From positions 26,579-90,578 of the forward strand of contig NZ_JAIHAU010000002.1 in the NCBI RefSeq assembly GCF_020054945.1: a stretch of DNA of 64,000 bases, written 5' to 3'. The notes under the pieces were generated by a model that was not told the origin of the DNA, did not search any database, and was given only the letters and a program-made list of their open reading frames with translations. Shown here in pieces: positions 7,783 through 17,836 of the stretch (position 1 is the first letter of the stretch; every line of letters starts with the position of its first letter). A program made the translations under genes and the position numbers. Source of the DNA: Mahella sp. Its GTDB lineage: Bacteria > Bacillota > Clostridia > Mahellales > Mahellaceae.

Positions 7783-10134
7783 CTATGAGAGTGGTCTGGC
7801 AGGAGCAACCGCAATATTCCTCGGTGGTACAATCTCATCGATCTTATAGCGCAAAAACAGTTCATCTAGGAAACCGTCAAGCTCGTCGGAATTAGGGTAT
7901 TTCCATTCCTCAGATCTGAAAGCTTCATCGTGATTCCAATACCCATTTGCATGCAATAATTCATGGTATATGACATACTTTATTACATCCGGAGGAACAT
8001 CAGGTGAGCAAAGCAGCTTATTAATAGCTATAACAACACTGCCATCATCATATTTTGTGCATAACCCAAATCTGCTTCTCAAAGGCTTATTGCTCCACCT
8101 TATTTCCGGCTTAACACCATTGGGAAACCACTTCTCAATTACTTCATTATAAAGCTCTTCCAAGTTGAAATAATCCTCTACAATATTGAACTCTGCCCTC
8201 TCATCAATGCTCACAATTTGAGGTTCAGCAGGCTCGCCATCTGAAAATTTCTCAATATAGTCATTTACGGTATGTTTAAAGACAAAAAAAGTTTTGTATA
8301 ATTCTCTGATTATAGGAGTGGAATCGTACATTTCCTTCAATTTATACTCTTGTTCCGAACGCCGCAAGTCCATGTCAAACAACTTTTTTGCAATCTTCTT
8401 AGCATCGACCTCGTCCCTCTCCTTGAAGGTATAAAACGGTGGCATTTCACCCAACTCATACAGCGTATCTAATATCAGCTGTATATCATCAAGCTTAGGA
8501 AGATTTTCTTCAATATCGAAATAATTCTTTAACACCTCTTGTGCAGTGGGTTTGTTTGCCAGCAGATTATCTGCATTTTCCGCTATAAGCTCATATCCCG
8601 CTACTTGATTATCATATACAAGAACCTTTACATCTTCCCCATCACTATTAACTACCGCATACCAGCCTTGGGGGAAAATTTCATTATGCGAAATCCCAGT
8701 AATATTCATTTTCATTGCGCTGTACATCTTAAGGTATAAATCCCATATAGGATAGTTTTCTTCTGGTTCATTTGGAAAATCTAAGCTATTAACCTCAACT
8801 ATATCTTCATTTTCATCAATGAGTTCTTGTACCTCTCCAAATTCATCAGCAATAAGCTTCTTAGGATCAAGCCAAAAATTGAATCTATCCCAAGTATCAT
8901 GGAAATCAACAATATATGCTAATTTTGTTCCACCTGCATCAACACCTCTTAACCCTCTACCTATCATTTGCATAAGCAGCGAGTCGCTATTGGTTTGACG
9001 TGTGAGAAAAACTGTTTGTATATCCGGCACATCGCTTCCCTCGGTTAATATTTGAACGTTTATAAGCACGTCAAATTTATCAGCTTTAAAATCTGCTATG
9101 GTTTCCTGTATACCAGGTTCGCCCGACATACAAAAACGACAGGAAACGCCTGCTTCAGTGAATGCTTTTGCCAATGTAACACAGTGCAGCCTGTTAACTG
9201 CAAACACCAGAGTTTTCCCATATTTGTCCTTATGCTTTATATATTCGTCAACAATTATCTGATTACGGACCGAGGACTTTGCAAGCTGCTCTTTTAAGTG
9301 TTCTGAAAGCTCCCCAAATTTTTCAAAGTACACTTCGTCTTCTTCCGTTAAATCGAACTCGATTTCACCATTTATTTTGGTTTCAATTCTCTTATATACC
9401 GGCTCTGCCAGAAAGCCGGTAAGAAGAAGCTCTCGCAATGTAACTTCGTATATGTAACCTTTATCTGTACCCTTTCCATTTTTTATATTGCTATTTACAT
9501 TAAACATCCTTAGAAGCTGACCCTGTTCAGCATCCTGCATGCGATAAGGCGTTGCCGTAAGACCTAGCAATAACCTGTTTGGGTTGATTTCTGATATTTT
9601 TTGTATTACCTTCCGATACGAAAGAGACACGGCATGATGTGCCTCATCAATAACTACGATTAGCTTTCTTTTACCATTAGCCCCTAACATCCTTCGTAAA
9701 TATCTCATGCCATTTTTACTTGCTACCGAACCAATACCGCAAATGTTTATGTCATACCCCAAAGCCTGTGACATTGAGTGATGCCCACCTGATACCGGAA
9801 TAATTTTTAATGTTTTAAAACCATGGTTCACAAGAATTGGCGCTTGCTTGCAAAAAGTGTTATATGTTTGTTCAATAAGCTCCTGCCTATGTACAAGCCA
9901 TAAAACTTTAAAGCCTTGTGCCACGGCTCTGTCAAGCAACCAATTAACAACTGTAAATGTTTTACCGCTTCCAGTCGGCATTACAAGTAAACCATTTTGA
10001 GCTTGTTCTGTTTTACCCGATAGATCGAAGTACATGTCTAAACTGTTTATAGCTTCCAATTGATGCTTGTAAAGCTTCTTATTTTCGGTATCGGAGTTTA
10101 GTAAATCTATAGGATCTGTGTATTTCCTCATCAA
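7783..10134 (-). CDS. SF2 DEAD/DEAH-box helicase with C-terminal SprT-like zinc metalloprotease domain
   Basis: Walker A MPTGSGKT, IDEAHH, LTATPYR, QMIGRGLRG; C-terminal VIYHELLHANGYWNHDEAF (HExxH plus H..F). Confidence 0.88.
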   Translation of the reverse strand: MMRKYTDPIDLLNSDTENKKLYKHQLEAINSLDMYFDLSGKTEQAQNGLLVMPTGSGKTFTVVNWLLDRAVAQGFKVLWLVHRQELIEQTYNTFCKQAPILVNHGFKTLKIIPVSGGHHSMSQALGYDINICGIGSVASKNGMRYLRRMLGANGKRKLIVVIDEAHHAVSLSYRKVIQKISEINPNRLLLGLTATPYRMQDAEQGQLLRMFNVNSNIKNGKGTDKGYIYEVTLRELLLTGFLAEPVYKRIETKINGEIEFDLTEEDEVYFEKFGELSEHLKEQLAKSSVRNQIIVDEYIKHKDKYGKTLVFAVNRLHCVTLAKAFTEAGVSCRFCMSGEPGIQETIADFKADKFDVLINVQILTEGSDVPDIQTVFLTRQTNSDSLLMQMIGRGLRGVDAGGTKLAYIVDFHDTWDRFNFWLDPKKLIADEFGEVQELIDENEDIVEVNSLDFPNEPEENYPIWDLYLKMYSAMKMNITGISHNEIFPQGWYAVVNSDGEDVKVLVYDNQVAGYELIAENADNLLANKPTAQEVLKNYFDIEENLPKLDDIQLILDTLYELGEMPPFYTFKERDEVDAKKIAKKLFDMDLRRSEQEYKLKEMYDSTPIIRELYKTFFVFKHTVNDYIEKFSDGEPAEPQIVSIDERAEFNIVEDYFNLEELYNEVIEKWFPNGVKPEIRWSNKPLRSRFGLCTKYDDGSVVIAINKLLCSPDVPPDVIKYVIYHELLHANGYWNHDEAFRSEEWKYPNSDELDGFLDELFLRYKIDEIVPPRNIAVAPARPLS

Positions 10135-10739
10135 ATAATACCCCCAACTTCTTCATTCCAGAAGAGACATCATACCAAGTGTATCCAGAAAAAAACGTCT
10201 TTCCTCGTAATTCCCTTTTACCTTAGATTCCCGCCTACTCATAACGAGGTAGGCGGAGTAACACCTAATTTTATATAAAGCTCCTTCTGTTTCTCAAGAA
10301 GCTCACCAATGCGTAGTTCCCACCCCGAACTCTCAAAGCATTCGATAACATTCAGTTTGTCAAGAACACCCTGAAGCGTATAACTTTTAAATAAATCATG
10401 ATCCTGCATCTGCTTTTTGATATAGGAAAGATAAATAAGTGCAATGAACTCAACAAATAGTTTACCGTCAAGGCTTTGTTCTGACGAACCAGCGTACGCA
10501 TCATATTTAATCTTTCTTTGAGATTGCCGAAGGCTTTCTCAAGACATCTTTGTTACGGTATATTCCCAAAACAGTGATGGAATCCATGGTCTTATTGGTA
10601 ATAAGTGCGAAAAGCCGTAATACCGCTTTTCAAAACGAGATAGTGGGCTGCTGTCCTCTGGCATCTAACAGGTACGTGGCACCGTAGAAGTATCGTGCTG
10701 ATTCGGTTGTCGAAGATGGCCCTCTTTTCGCAGGTGCAG

Positions 10740-10985
10740 TTAAATCATCTTCTTTCTGCCTCTGCCATCAGTAAGAATAATTTCGCCGGTTTTTATGTTT
10801 ACCCGGCCTATCAGAGTACGTTTGGCACGGAACTGTTTTTTCTCCTTATCCCAGTAAGATACTGATTCATATGCGTAAGTTATACCCAATCGTTTGTCTG
10901 TTTGATAAACAATCGCTGCCATATACATCCCCCTCGTTATGTGTTGTAACGCATAACGAGGCATTATGCAAGTGTAATATGACAA
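10740..10985 (-). pseudogene. Transposase N-terminal fragment
   Basis: See IS remnant; the likely start is the internal MAAIVYQ. Confidence 0.75.
10932..10961. repeat. Perfect 10-bp inverted repeat within the IS
   Basis: CCTCGTTATG-N10-CATAACGAGG, reusing the TIR core CTCATAACGAGG-like sequence. Confidence 0.85.
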
Positions 10986-11619
10986 CTATTCTAGTATTCA
11001 TCTATGTTTCGAGGCCTTTTTCTCTAAACCTCGTTATGAGATAACGGGAATCCAGGCTATAACAGACAAGGTTATATCCATCGCACGTTTTATGAACAGA
11101 TATGTAGCAGGTATCTCCCGCGTTCCCGTTATATATCTACTTACTGGCGGCGTAGTATTATCCGTCAGCATGTGTTCGTTCTGCATATGTACCTATCCCC
11201 TTTACAATATCTGGTGTTTCTAGAAAATACAATACTTTTCTCCTTATGGTATATCGGATGGCATTTTTTGGCCATGGCTCATGCATCTGCCAAAATATAT
11301 CGCTTCTTTTGTGTTTCTTCTATGACCTCTTTGGTCCTCCCCGGGGCCGAAACACCCGGCTTAAACCGCCGATTTTGTATTGCCCGCCATGTTGTACTTC
11401 TATTATAGCACAGCGCAGCGCAAAAGCACTTGCAAAAGTCAAAATTAGCAGTACTTAACTCCTATTTTTTCTTTAAAAGTAACCCCTTCTGCTTTTAATT
11501 GTATTATTATTGTTGAAATACGTCAATAGTAATATCTTAGTAATCTTTTACGAAGCGGGGATAGCGGCCGGCCGCTTTGGCACGGTCGTGCCTTCCATGG
11601 CAGAAATATTGTTTTACCG

Positions 11620-11647
11620 TTGCATCAACATAAAATCGTGGTATAAT
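11620..11647 (+). promoter_or_regulatory. Candidate sigma-A promoter of the isomerase gene
   Basis: TTGCAT-16 bp-TATAAT. Confidence 0.55.
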
Positions 11648-11749
11648 TTATATGTATTCTATAAACGTTGCGCTGTATGTTTGTATGTTTTCTGAACACG
11701 ATTACATATGGCGCAAATAATGTTGTTACATAAAAGGAGATGTTGTTTT

Positions 11750-13249
11750 ATGCGTTCCACACCCATTGGCATAGTAATGATGAACGACGCACGCCCGCAC
11801 GTATACAGCGTCAACAACGCTGAAAATATGGCTGTTGTACAGGGCTGGGCAGATGTAATTCGCCGGCGTTTTAAAAACGTCGACGGATCCTCGCCGGAAG
11901 TGATAACCGCTTCGGAAACCATCACCGGCGTGCGCGTCGCACAAAAAATAGGCGAGGAATTGCGCCGAGCCAATTGTCGCCAGGTCATCATGTGCTACAA
12001 TGTATGGGATTTCCCGTATCTGGTATGGCCTTTCATCAATTCCCTGGGCAGAGATGTGCCAATATTAAGCCTTTCCAACAACAATGGCCAGTATCCCGGG
12101 AATGTCGGCCTTTTGGCCACTGATGGGGCTCTGCGCCAGGCCGGTATACGCACCCACCGGATAGTAGGCGATATGAATGATCAAAGCACTCAAGATCAGG
12201 TGCTGGATTGGTTGCGCGCCAGCGAGGCTTATACCACGATGCACAACGAGATATACGGCATATACGGCGGCCCGTCTATGGGCATGGATACGGGCTATTT
12301 CCACCTTGTTCCCAATGTCAAGACATTTGGCACCAATGTATTTTTCGTAGACCAATTGCTGTTGCTTAAAAAAATGGAGAAAGAGGTCGATGAGGCTGAG
12401 GTTGAGAAGGGTTTCAAATGGTTTAACGACCTTTTAGGCGATCGTATATTGTATGACGGCCATATGCTTACACCGGAAACATTGAAAACACAGATACGCC
12501 TTTATCTGGCCATGAAGTTAGTGAATGAAGAAGAAGGTTTCAATTTCTGCGGGCTTAAAGGCCAAAGAGAGCTTACCGAAAACGTATGTCTGGGCGATAT
12601 AGCCGAGATGCTGATGAACGATCCATACGATTGGAACGGCCCGAAAGAGCCTATGGTATGCGCTACCGAAGGGGATTCGTATGCGGCTATGACAATGCAG
12701 CTTTTGAAGTATGTAAGCGGCGGTCTGCCCACATTATTCATGGATGTGCGTTTATATCATCCTGAATTGGATATCTGGGACTGGTGTAATTCCGGCAATC
12801 ACTCCAGCTATTATGCCAGCTACAGCATGAATGCCGCCGATAACTTTAAGAAGCTGACATTGCATCCGGCGCTTGAGTTTTACTTCAAAGCAGGCGGAGC
12901 ATCTGTGGCATTCGATGCCGGACCGGCTCAGATGACATTTGCGCGATTGGGCTTATGGGACGACAAACCATTTATGGTCATAATGGCCGGAGAGAATGTG
13001 GAACTTCCCGCCGAGCAACGCAAGGCTATAAATGCTCAAACCGATCCCACCTGGCCGCATGTTCATGCGCGTGTACACGGCAGTTTCCAGGAATTTCTGA
13101 ATGTATTCCCCGCCAATCATGTATTGGGTGTAAAAGGCGACTACGTGCGCGCTTTAAACTATCTATGCGAGATAATAGGCATTCCGTCCATAATACTTGG
13201 ACCGGAAGGTCAGCAACGCTTGAAGCCGATATGGGAGATAATGAATTAA
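11750..13249 (+). CDS. L-fucose/L-arabinose isomerase family protein
   Basis: Start reassigned to ATG at 11750 after RBS AAAGGAGA (track start 11708). FucI-like MRSTPIGIVMMNDARPHVYS...PFINSLGRDVPILSLSNNNGQYPGNVGLLATDGALRQAGI...HPALEFYFKAGGASVAFDAGPAQMTFARLG. Confidence 0.75.
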   Translation: MRSTPIGIVMMNDARPHVYSVNNAENMAVVQGWADVIRRRFKNVDGSSPEVITASETITGVRVAQKIGEELRRANCRQVIMCYNVWDFPYLVWPFINSLGRDVPILSLSNNNGQYPGNVGLLATDGALRQAGIRTHRIVGDMNDQSTQDQVLDWLRASEAYTTMHNEIYGIYGGPSMGMDTGYFHLVPNVKTFGTNVFFVDQLLLLKKMEKEVDEAEVEKGFKWFNDLLGDRILYDGHMLTPETLKTQIRLYLAMKLVNEEEGFNFCGLKGQRELTENVCLGDIAEMLMNDPYDWNGPKEPMVCATEGDSYAAMTMQLLKYVSGGLPTLFMDVRLYHPELDIWDWCNSGNHSSYYASYSMNAADNFKKLTLHPALEFYFKAGGASVAFDAGPAQMTFARLGLWDDKPFMVIMAGENVELPAEQRKAINAQTDPTWPHVHARVHGSFQEFLNVFPANHVLGVKGDYVRALNYLCEIIGIPSIILGPEGQQRLKPIWEIMN

Positions 13250-13252
13250 CCG

Positions 13253-13280
13253 ATAAAGCCGGGCATATGCCCGGCTTTAT
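13253..13280. terminator. Bidirectional rho-independent terminator
   Basis: ATAAAGCCGGGCATATGCCCGGCTTTAT perfect palindrome between convergent genes. Confidence 0.85.
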
Positions 13281-13295
13281 TAATATGTTCAGATT

Positions 13296-14408
13296 CTATA
13301 CGGTATTGCTCTCGATAAGGTTTGCCATTTCATCCAGCGCCGCCTCCGCCGATTCCACCAGCTCGTTTATGAGCTCTTTTACCGGCATTATGCGGTCTAT
13401 CCTGTATACATTGGCCCCCGCAAAAGCAAAACCATTATCCAAATCACCCTGCCTGGCACTTAATAATGCATCGGCTATACAATAGGGCGATGCCTTTGGA
13501 TCACATGTCTTTAAACAATTGTACTGGCAGCGTATGGGTTTTTTTATGCCCATGGCCACATCATCCAGAAATTTATTCCTGATGGCTCTGCCCACAAGCC
13601 CCACCGGGCTCTGTATATATATTATGTCCTCTTTTTTCGCGTTTACATAAGCCATTTTAAATCGTTCATCGGCATCGCATTCATCGGTCGCCACAAAACG
13701 CGTGGCCATTTGCACGCCGTCCAATCCTTTGGCCAGCACTCGCGCTATATCCTTTCCGTCATATATACCACCGGCCACTACTACCGGTATATGCTTATCA
13801 TATTTTTGCTCAAATGGCACAATGCTTTTCTTTACGTCCAATGCAATATCTTCCACATCGATATCATCGATATTCTCCAGTTGCTTGGCGGAATAACCAA
13901 GGTGCCCGCCCGCTAAAGGTCCCTCGACAACTATGGCGTCGGGTACAACGCTGTATTTGTTATCCCAATTTTTGCATATAAGTACCGCAGCTCTGGCCGA
14001 TGATACTATAGGCACAGCCTTGGTATCGGTACCTTTTGTGACCTCGGGCAGGCGCATGGGCAGGCCTGCTCCGGCAAATATTATATCTATACCCTCTTCC
14101 ACTGCAGCTTTAGCCAATTCAGCAAAGTTGGTCATAACAGACAGAAGATTTAAACCTATTATCCCATCAGGGCTGGCCTCTCGCGTCTTGCGTATCTCTT
14201 CCTTGAGGCCTTTTATCGACGAAGCGCGATAATGCAATCTGAAATCGGGCTCGCGAAATCCTACCGCGGTGCCCGATATGACGCCTATCCCGCCCTCATT
14301 GGCCACGGCCGACGCCAATCTTGACAACGATATACCAACGCCCATACCGCCTTGTATAATCGGTATTTTGGCTATTAAATTTCCTATCCTCAGTTTGGGT
14401 AATTTCAT
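13296..14408 (-). CDS. NAD(P)H-dependent flavin oxidoreductase / nitronate monooxygenase family
   Basis: IPIIQGGMGVGISLSRLASAVANEGGIGVISG; VVAGGIYDGKDIARVLAKGLDGVQMATRFVATDECDA. Confidence 0.88.
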   Translation of the reverse strand: MKLPKLRIGNLIAKIPIIQGGMGVGISLSRLASAVANEGGIGVISGTAVGFREPDFRLHYRASSIKGLKEEIRKTREASPDGIIGLNLLSVMTNFAELAKAAVEEGIDIIFAGAGLPMRLPEVTKGTDTKAVPIVSSARAAVLICKNWDNKYSVVPDAIVVEGPLAGGHLGYSAKQLENIDDIDVEDIALDVKKSIVPFEQKYDKHIPVVVAGGIYDGKDIARVLAKGLDGVQMATRFVATDECDADERFKMAYVNAKKEDIIYIQSPVGLVGRAIRNKFLDDVAMGIKKPIRCQYNCLKTCDPKASPYCIADALLSARQGDLDNGFAFAGANVYRIDRIMPVKELINELVESAEAALDEMANLIESNTV

Positions 14409-14476
14409 AAATATTTCCTTTACAAAAAATAAACTTTTATATGTTATTATACCATGCGGTTATGTGCTGAGCAACA

Positions 14477-15661
14477 CTAATTATGCAGATTTTCAACAAA
14501 TGCCCCGATGCGCTTTAGCGCTTCTGTCAATGCATCTATAGAATAAGCATAGGAACAGCGTATGAAGCCTTCTCCGCTGGCACCGAAGGCATTGCCCGGC
14601 ACAACAGCCACCTTTTGTTCCTGCAGCAGCCTTTCGCAAAATTCCTCGCTGCTCATACCGGTACGCTGTATAGACGGAAACACGTAAAACGCTCCTCTGG
14701 GCTCAAAACACTCTAAGCCCATATCATTAAAGCTTTTGACCATAAGCCTCCGCCGCCTGTCATATTCCCTATGCATGCGTTTTACATCTTCATAGTCGTC
14801 GTTATAGCCGGCCCGCAGCGCTTCTACTGCGGCTATCTGGCTCATAACGGGTGCGCAAAGCATGGTATATTGGTGTATCTTGACCATAGCCGCTATTATG
14901 TCCCTATGTCCGGCCGCATAGCCGACGCGCCATCCCGTCATGGCAAAAGCCTTGGAGAATCCGCTTATAAGCACTGTTCTTTCTTCCATACCCGGCAAAG
15001 ACGCTATGCTGACATGCGCTGTATCGCCATATGTAAGTTCGGCATATATCTCATCCGATAATACGAGTATATCGGTATCCTTCAATACATCAGCTATAGC
15101 CTCAAGATCCGACCGCAGCATTACTCCCCCGGTAGGATTATTGGGATAAGGCAATATAAGCGCTTTGGTATGGGGCGTTATAGCCTCCCGCAATGCCTGC
15201 GGCGTAAGGCGGAACTCATCCTCGGCCTTGGTCACTATAGGCACCACGCGGCCGCCCGCCATCTCCACACAAGGCATATAAGACACATAGGAAGGCTCGG
15301 GGACCAATACCTCATCGCCCGGGGTCACTATCGCTCTCAACGCTAGATCTATAGCCTCGCTGGCTCCCACAGTAACGATTATCTGGTCCTCAAAGCTGTA
15401 AGCAAGGTTAAAGCGATGGGACAGATAACGCGCGATCTCTCTGCGCAGGTCGGGTAATCCCCAGTTGGATGTATAATGCGTATAACCCTCTTCTAAAGAA
15501 TGTATGCTGGCCTCTCTTATATGCCATGGCGTTATAAAGTCCGGTTCGCCCACACCGAGCGATACTGCTCCTTCGATCTCGTCGACTAAGTCAAAAAAAC
15601 GCCTTATGCCCGAAGGCGGCATATCTCTGATAACCGGAGATATCATATCCTTTATATTCAC
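14477..15661 (-). CDS. PLP-dependent aminotransferase class I/II
   Basis: GVGEPDFITPWHIREA, PYPNNPTGGVM, LSDEIYAELTYG, SGFSKAFAMTGWRVGYAAG. Confidence 0.92.
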   Translation of the reverse strand: MNIKDMISPVIRDMPPSGIRRFFDLVDEIEGAVSLGVGEPDFITPWHIREASIHSLEEGYTHYTSNWGLPDLRREIARYLSHRFNLAYSFEDQIIVTVGASEAIDLALRAIVTPGDEVLVPEPSYVSYMPCVEMAGGRVVPIVTKAEDEFRLTPQALREAITPHTKALILPYPNNPTGGVMLRSDLEAIADVLKDTDILVLSDEIYAELTYGDTAHVSIASLPGMEERTVLISGFSKAFAMTGWRVGYAAGHRDIIAAMVKIHQYTMLCAPVMSQIAAVEALRAGYNDDYEDVKRMHREYDRRRRLMVKSFNDMGLECFEPRGAFYVFPSIQRTGMSSEEFCERLLQEQKVAVVPGNAFGASGEGFIRCSYAYSIDALTEALKRIGAFVENLHN

Positions 15662-16149
15662 GGGCTCACCGCCAGTCTGTGGTCCTGTTCGTGATCTTCC
15701 AATATAATGCCTTCGACCTTATATTTTTTCAATATAAAGTGCGTTGCCGTACTCAGCACCGACTCCAGCGGCGATAATCTCTCGGCCACGAAATAGGCGA
15801 TATCCTTCATGGTCTTGCCTTCTACCGTAACTGCCAAATCATAATCGCCAGACATCAGATATACCGACTGCACCTCAGGAAAACGATATATGCGCTCGGC
15901 TATAACGTCAAATCCCTGATCCCTCTGAGGTACTACCTTGACCTCTATAAGCGCTGTAACGAACTCCCTGTCGGTTTTCTCCCAATTTATGATAGTATTA
16001 TACTTGACTATCACACCTCGGTCTTCCAACGCTTTTATAGTCGCCTCTACCTCTTTTACGTCAACACCGAGCATGGCCGATATCTGCTCAGCACTAACCC
16101 TATGGTCATCAGATAGGATTTCCAAAATATTATTTTCTAATTCAGTCAT
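15658..16149 (-). CDS. Lrp/AsnC family transcriptional regulator
   Basis: N-terminal wHTH LENNILEILSDDHRVSAEQISAMLGV; C-terminal AsnC domain; overlaps the aminotransferase start. Confidence 0.9.
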   Translation of the reverse strand: MTELENNILEILSDDHRVSAEQISAMLGVDVKEVEATIKALEDRGVIVKYNTIINWEKTDREFVTALIEVKVVPQRDQGFDVIAERIYRFPEVQSVYLMSGDYDLAVTVEGKTMKDIAYFVAERLSPLESVLSTATHFILKKYKVEGIILEDHEQDHRLAVSP

Positions 16150-16273
16150 ATATATGGCAAAAATGCCTGCACCGCCTTTCTGAATAATAGCTTTCTATAC
16201 AATTATATGCCCTATCGCTTATGCTAGCAATAAAAAAAATACCTTCACTAATCGGAAGGCATAACAAATCCGT

Positions 16274-17713
16274 TTACTGGCCCGCTTCCGGTTCAGGCTG
16301 TGGCTTTTCAGGATTATATCGTATAACACCCTGTATAGGCTTATAATAATCTTTGGTTATGACAGTAGACGATAATCTCTTTCCGTTTTTATCGTACACT
16401 ATCTTATATGTTCGCGTGCGGTACCCATCAGTACCCACTACCTCTTCTACCTTTTCACCCGGTTTCAGCGTTTTATCGACTATCATCTTAGGCTCCGGCG
16501 CCGGTACAACATCATAGATTTCCGAGCGTATAGCTATATGCTGCCCGTTAGGCAACGGCTCCCCGTATATTCTGACTGTTAATTTGCCGTTAGAAACCGT
16601 ACGTTCAAGGAACACAGGTGTTTTACGATTATTCTTAAACTTAAAATCAGCCGCTCCGTAGCTTATAGTAGCATCGCGGCCCAGATCTATATATGACGTT
16701 TGGCGGGAATGATGATAGCGTTCTACCACATCCAGACCCGACATAAGCACGGCATTGTATAGCGTGGATGAGACCTGGCATACCCCGCCTGCAAGATCAT
16801 CCTCGATCACTTTGCCGCCTTCCTTAAATACCTTAGCATCTCTATAGCCCTTGGCCCGGGTACGCTCGCCGGTCGCTTCGTTTATTGAGAAAATCTCTCC
16901 GGGCTGGACTACCTCTCCGTTAAAAGCGCCTGATGCCAGCTTTATATTGGTCACCCTGTCCGGCGTGCTGTTGCCGAGTGGGGTGGAAAACTCCGCTACA
17001 AGCGACGTAGCCTTTTTTAAGTCATTCACGAAAACCTTTGGCTGTACTTTGTTAACTACCAATTCTATGGGCTCATACCGGTCATTTTCCACTGCCGCCG
17101 ATAATGCCTCCATAGCTTTATCAACATCCATCCTGCGCCCGATTCGTTCCTCGGTAAATTTAAAACGATTAGCTGCCGATACATTCGGTGTAAACTTTAC
17201 AGTGGCGTCCACCGGCGTTATCTCGAGTTCTTTGGCTATTGCCTCCACATCGTCTTTAAGTAAAGAAATGTCATAAGTAAATGTAGTCTGAAATGCTGCT
17301 CCTTGCTGTTTTACAGCGTATATCTCCTTTAATCTTTCAATAGCACTGCCCTGTCGGCCCACAGCATATGCCTTTTCGACCTGCTGTTCCACATCATAAG
17401 CGGCTGCTATATCTTTATAATCAAAATCCCATGATTTATCCTGATACTGTAATTGAAGCTTTATCTTGTCTAAGTCGGCTTGTCTTGCCTGACCTATGAC
17501 CGCCATGGCCTGATCCTTTGTCATACCCGTCAGGTCCACACCGTCTACGCTGACATTCCAATAGAATGTCTGAGCGTCCAGTATTCCCTTTATATTGGCC
17601 ATAGCTATGCCAGCCGCGGCACCGGCGATTATAAGCAAGATAAATACTATAGCCCACCATATTATCCCCGTTCTTTTCTTGCGAACAGGAACGCTCGAAG
17701 CTTGAACAGACAT
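16274..17713 (-). CDS. VanW family protein with G5-like C-terminal domain
   Basis: GGVCQVSSTLYNAVLMSGLDVVERYHHSRQTSYIDLGRDATI (VanW); PTDKTLKPGEKVEEVVGTDGYRTRTYKIVY-like G5 region. Start reassigned to MSVQASS (RBS GGAGG). Confidence 0.88.
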   Translation of the reverse strand: MSVQASSVPVRKKRTGIIWWAIVFILLIIAGAAAGIAMANIKGILDAQTFYWNVSVDGVDLTGMTKDQAMAVIGQARQADLDKIKLQLQYQDKSWDFDYKDIAAAYDVEQQVEKAYAVGRQGSAIERLKEIYAVKQQGAAFQTTFTYDISLLKDDVEAIAKELEITPVDATVKFTPNVSAANRFKFTEERIGRRMDVDKAMEALSAAVENDRYEPIELVVNKVQPKVFVNDLKKATSLVAEFSTPLGNSTPDRVTNIKLASGAFNGEVVQPGEIFSINEATGERTRAKGYRDAKVFKEGGKVIEDDLAGGVCQVSSTLYNAVLMSGLDVVERYHHSRQTSYIDLGRDATISYGAADFKFKNNRKTPVFLERTVSNGKLTVRIYGEPLPNGQHIAIRSEIYDVVPAPEPKMIVDKTLKPGEKVEEVVGTDGYRTRTYKIVYDKNGKRLSSTVITKDYYKPIQGVIRYNPEKPQPEPEAGQ

Positions 17714-17836
17714 ATAGTTTCCTCCCACATATGTTTCATACTTCATATAACTAATGATAGTTTATAAAACAGAAAAAGTAAAGAAAATATGTGAAATTTA
17801 ACACATTTATAATATCTGTTAAAAATGCTTAACATT

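Larger units (their letters stand above)
10226..11052 (-). mobile_element. Internally deleted IS1634-like (IS4 superfamily) insertion-sequence remnant
   Basis: Terminal inverted repeats GATTCCCGCCTACTCATAACGAGG (10226-10249) and the reverse complement of CCTCGTTATGAGATAACGGGAATC (11029-11052), 20/24 matches. Transposase N-terminus MAAIVYQTDKRLGITYAYESVSYWDKEKKQFRAKRTLIGRVNIKTGEI at the right end; C-terminus DGKLFVEFIALIYLSYIKKQMQDHDLFKSYTLQGVLDKLNVIECFE...LGVTPPTSL* at the left end; middle deleted/frameshifted. Confidence 0.8.

Noticed and set aside
1-11100. Possible CRISPR repeat-spacer array
   Set aside because: No regularly spaced identical repeats seen in the window; any array must lie outside it. 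The 26-bp direct repeats at 4563 and 7681 are too far apart to be an array.
11172-11458. Short ORFs between the IS remnant and the isomerase
   Set aside because: Overlapping frames, no motif, no convincing RBS; probably non-coding or decayed sequence.
12955-13485. 176-aa plus-strand ORF
   Set aside because: Out-of-frame shadow of the isomerase running through the terminator into the antisense of the flavin oxidoreductase.
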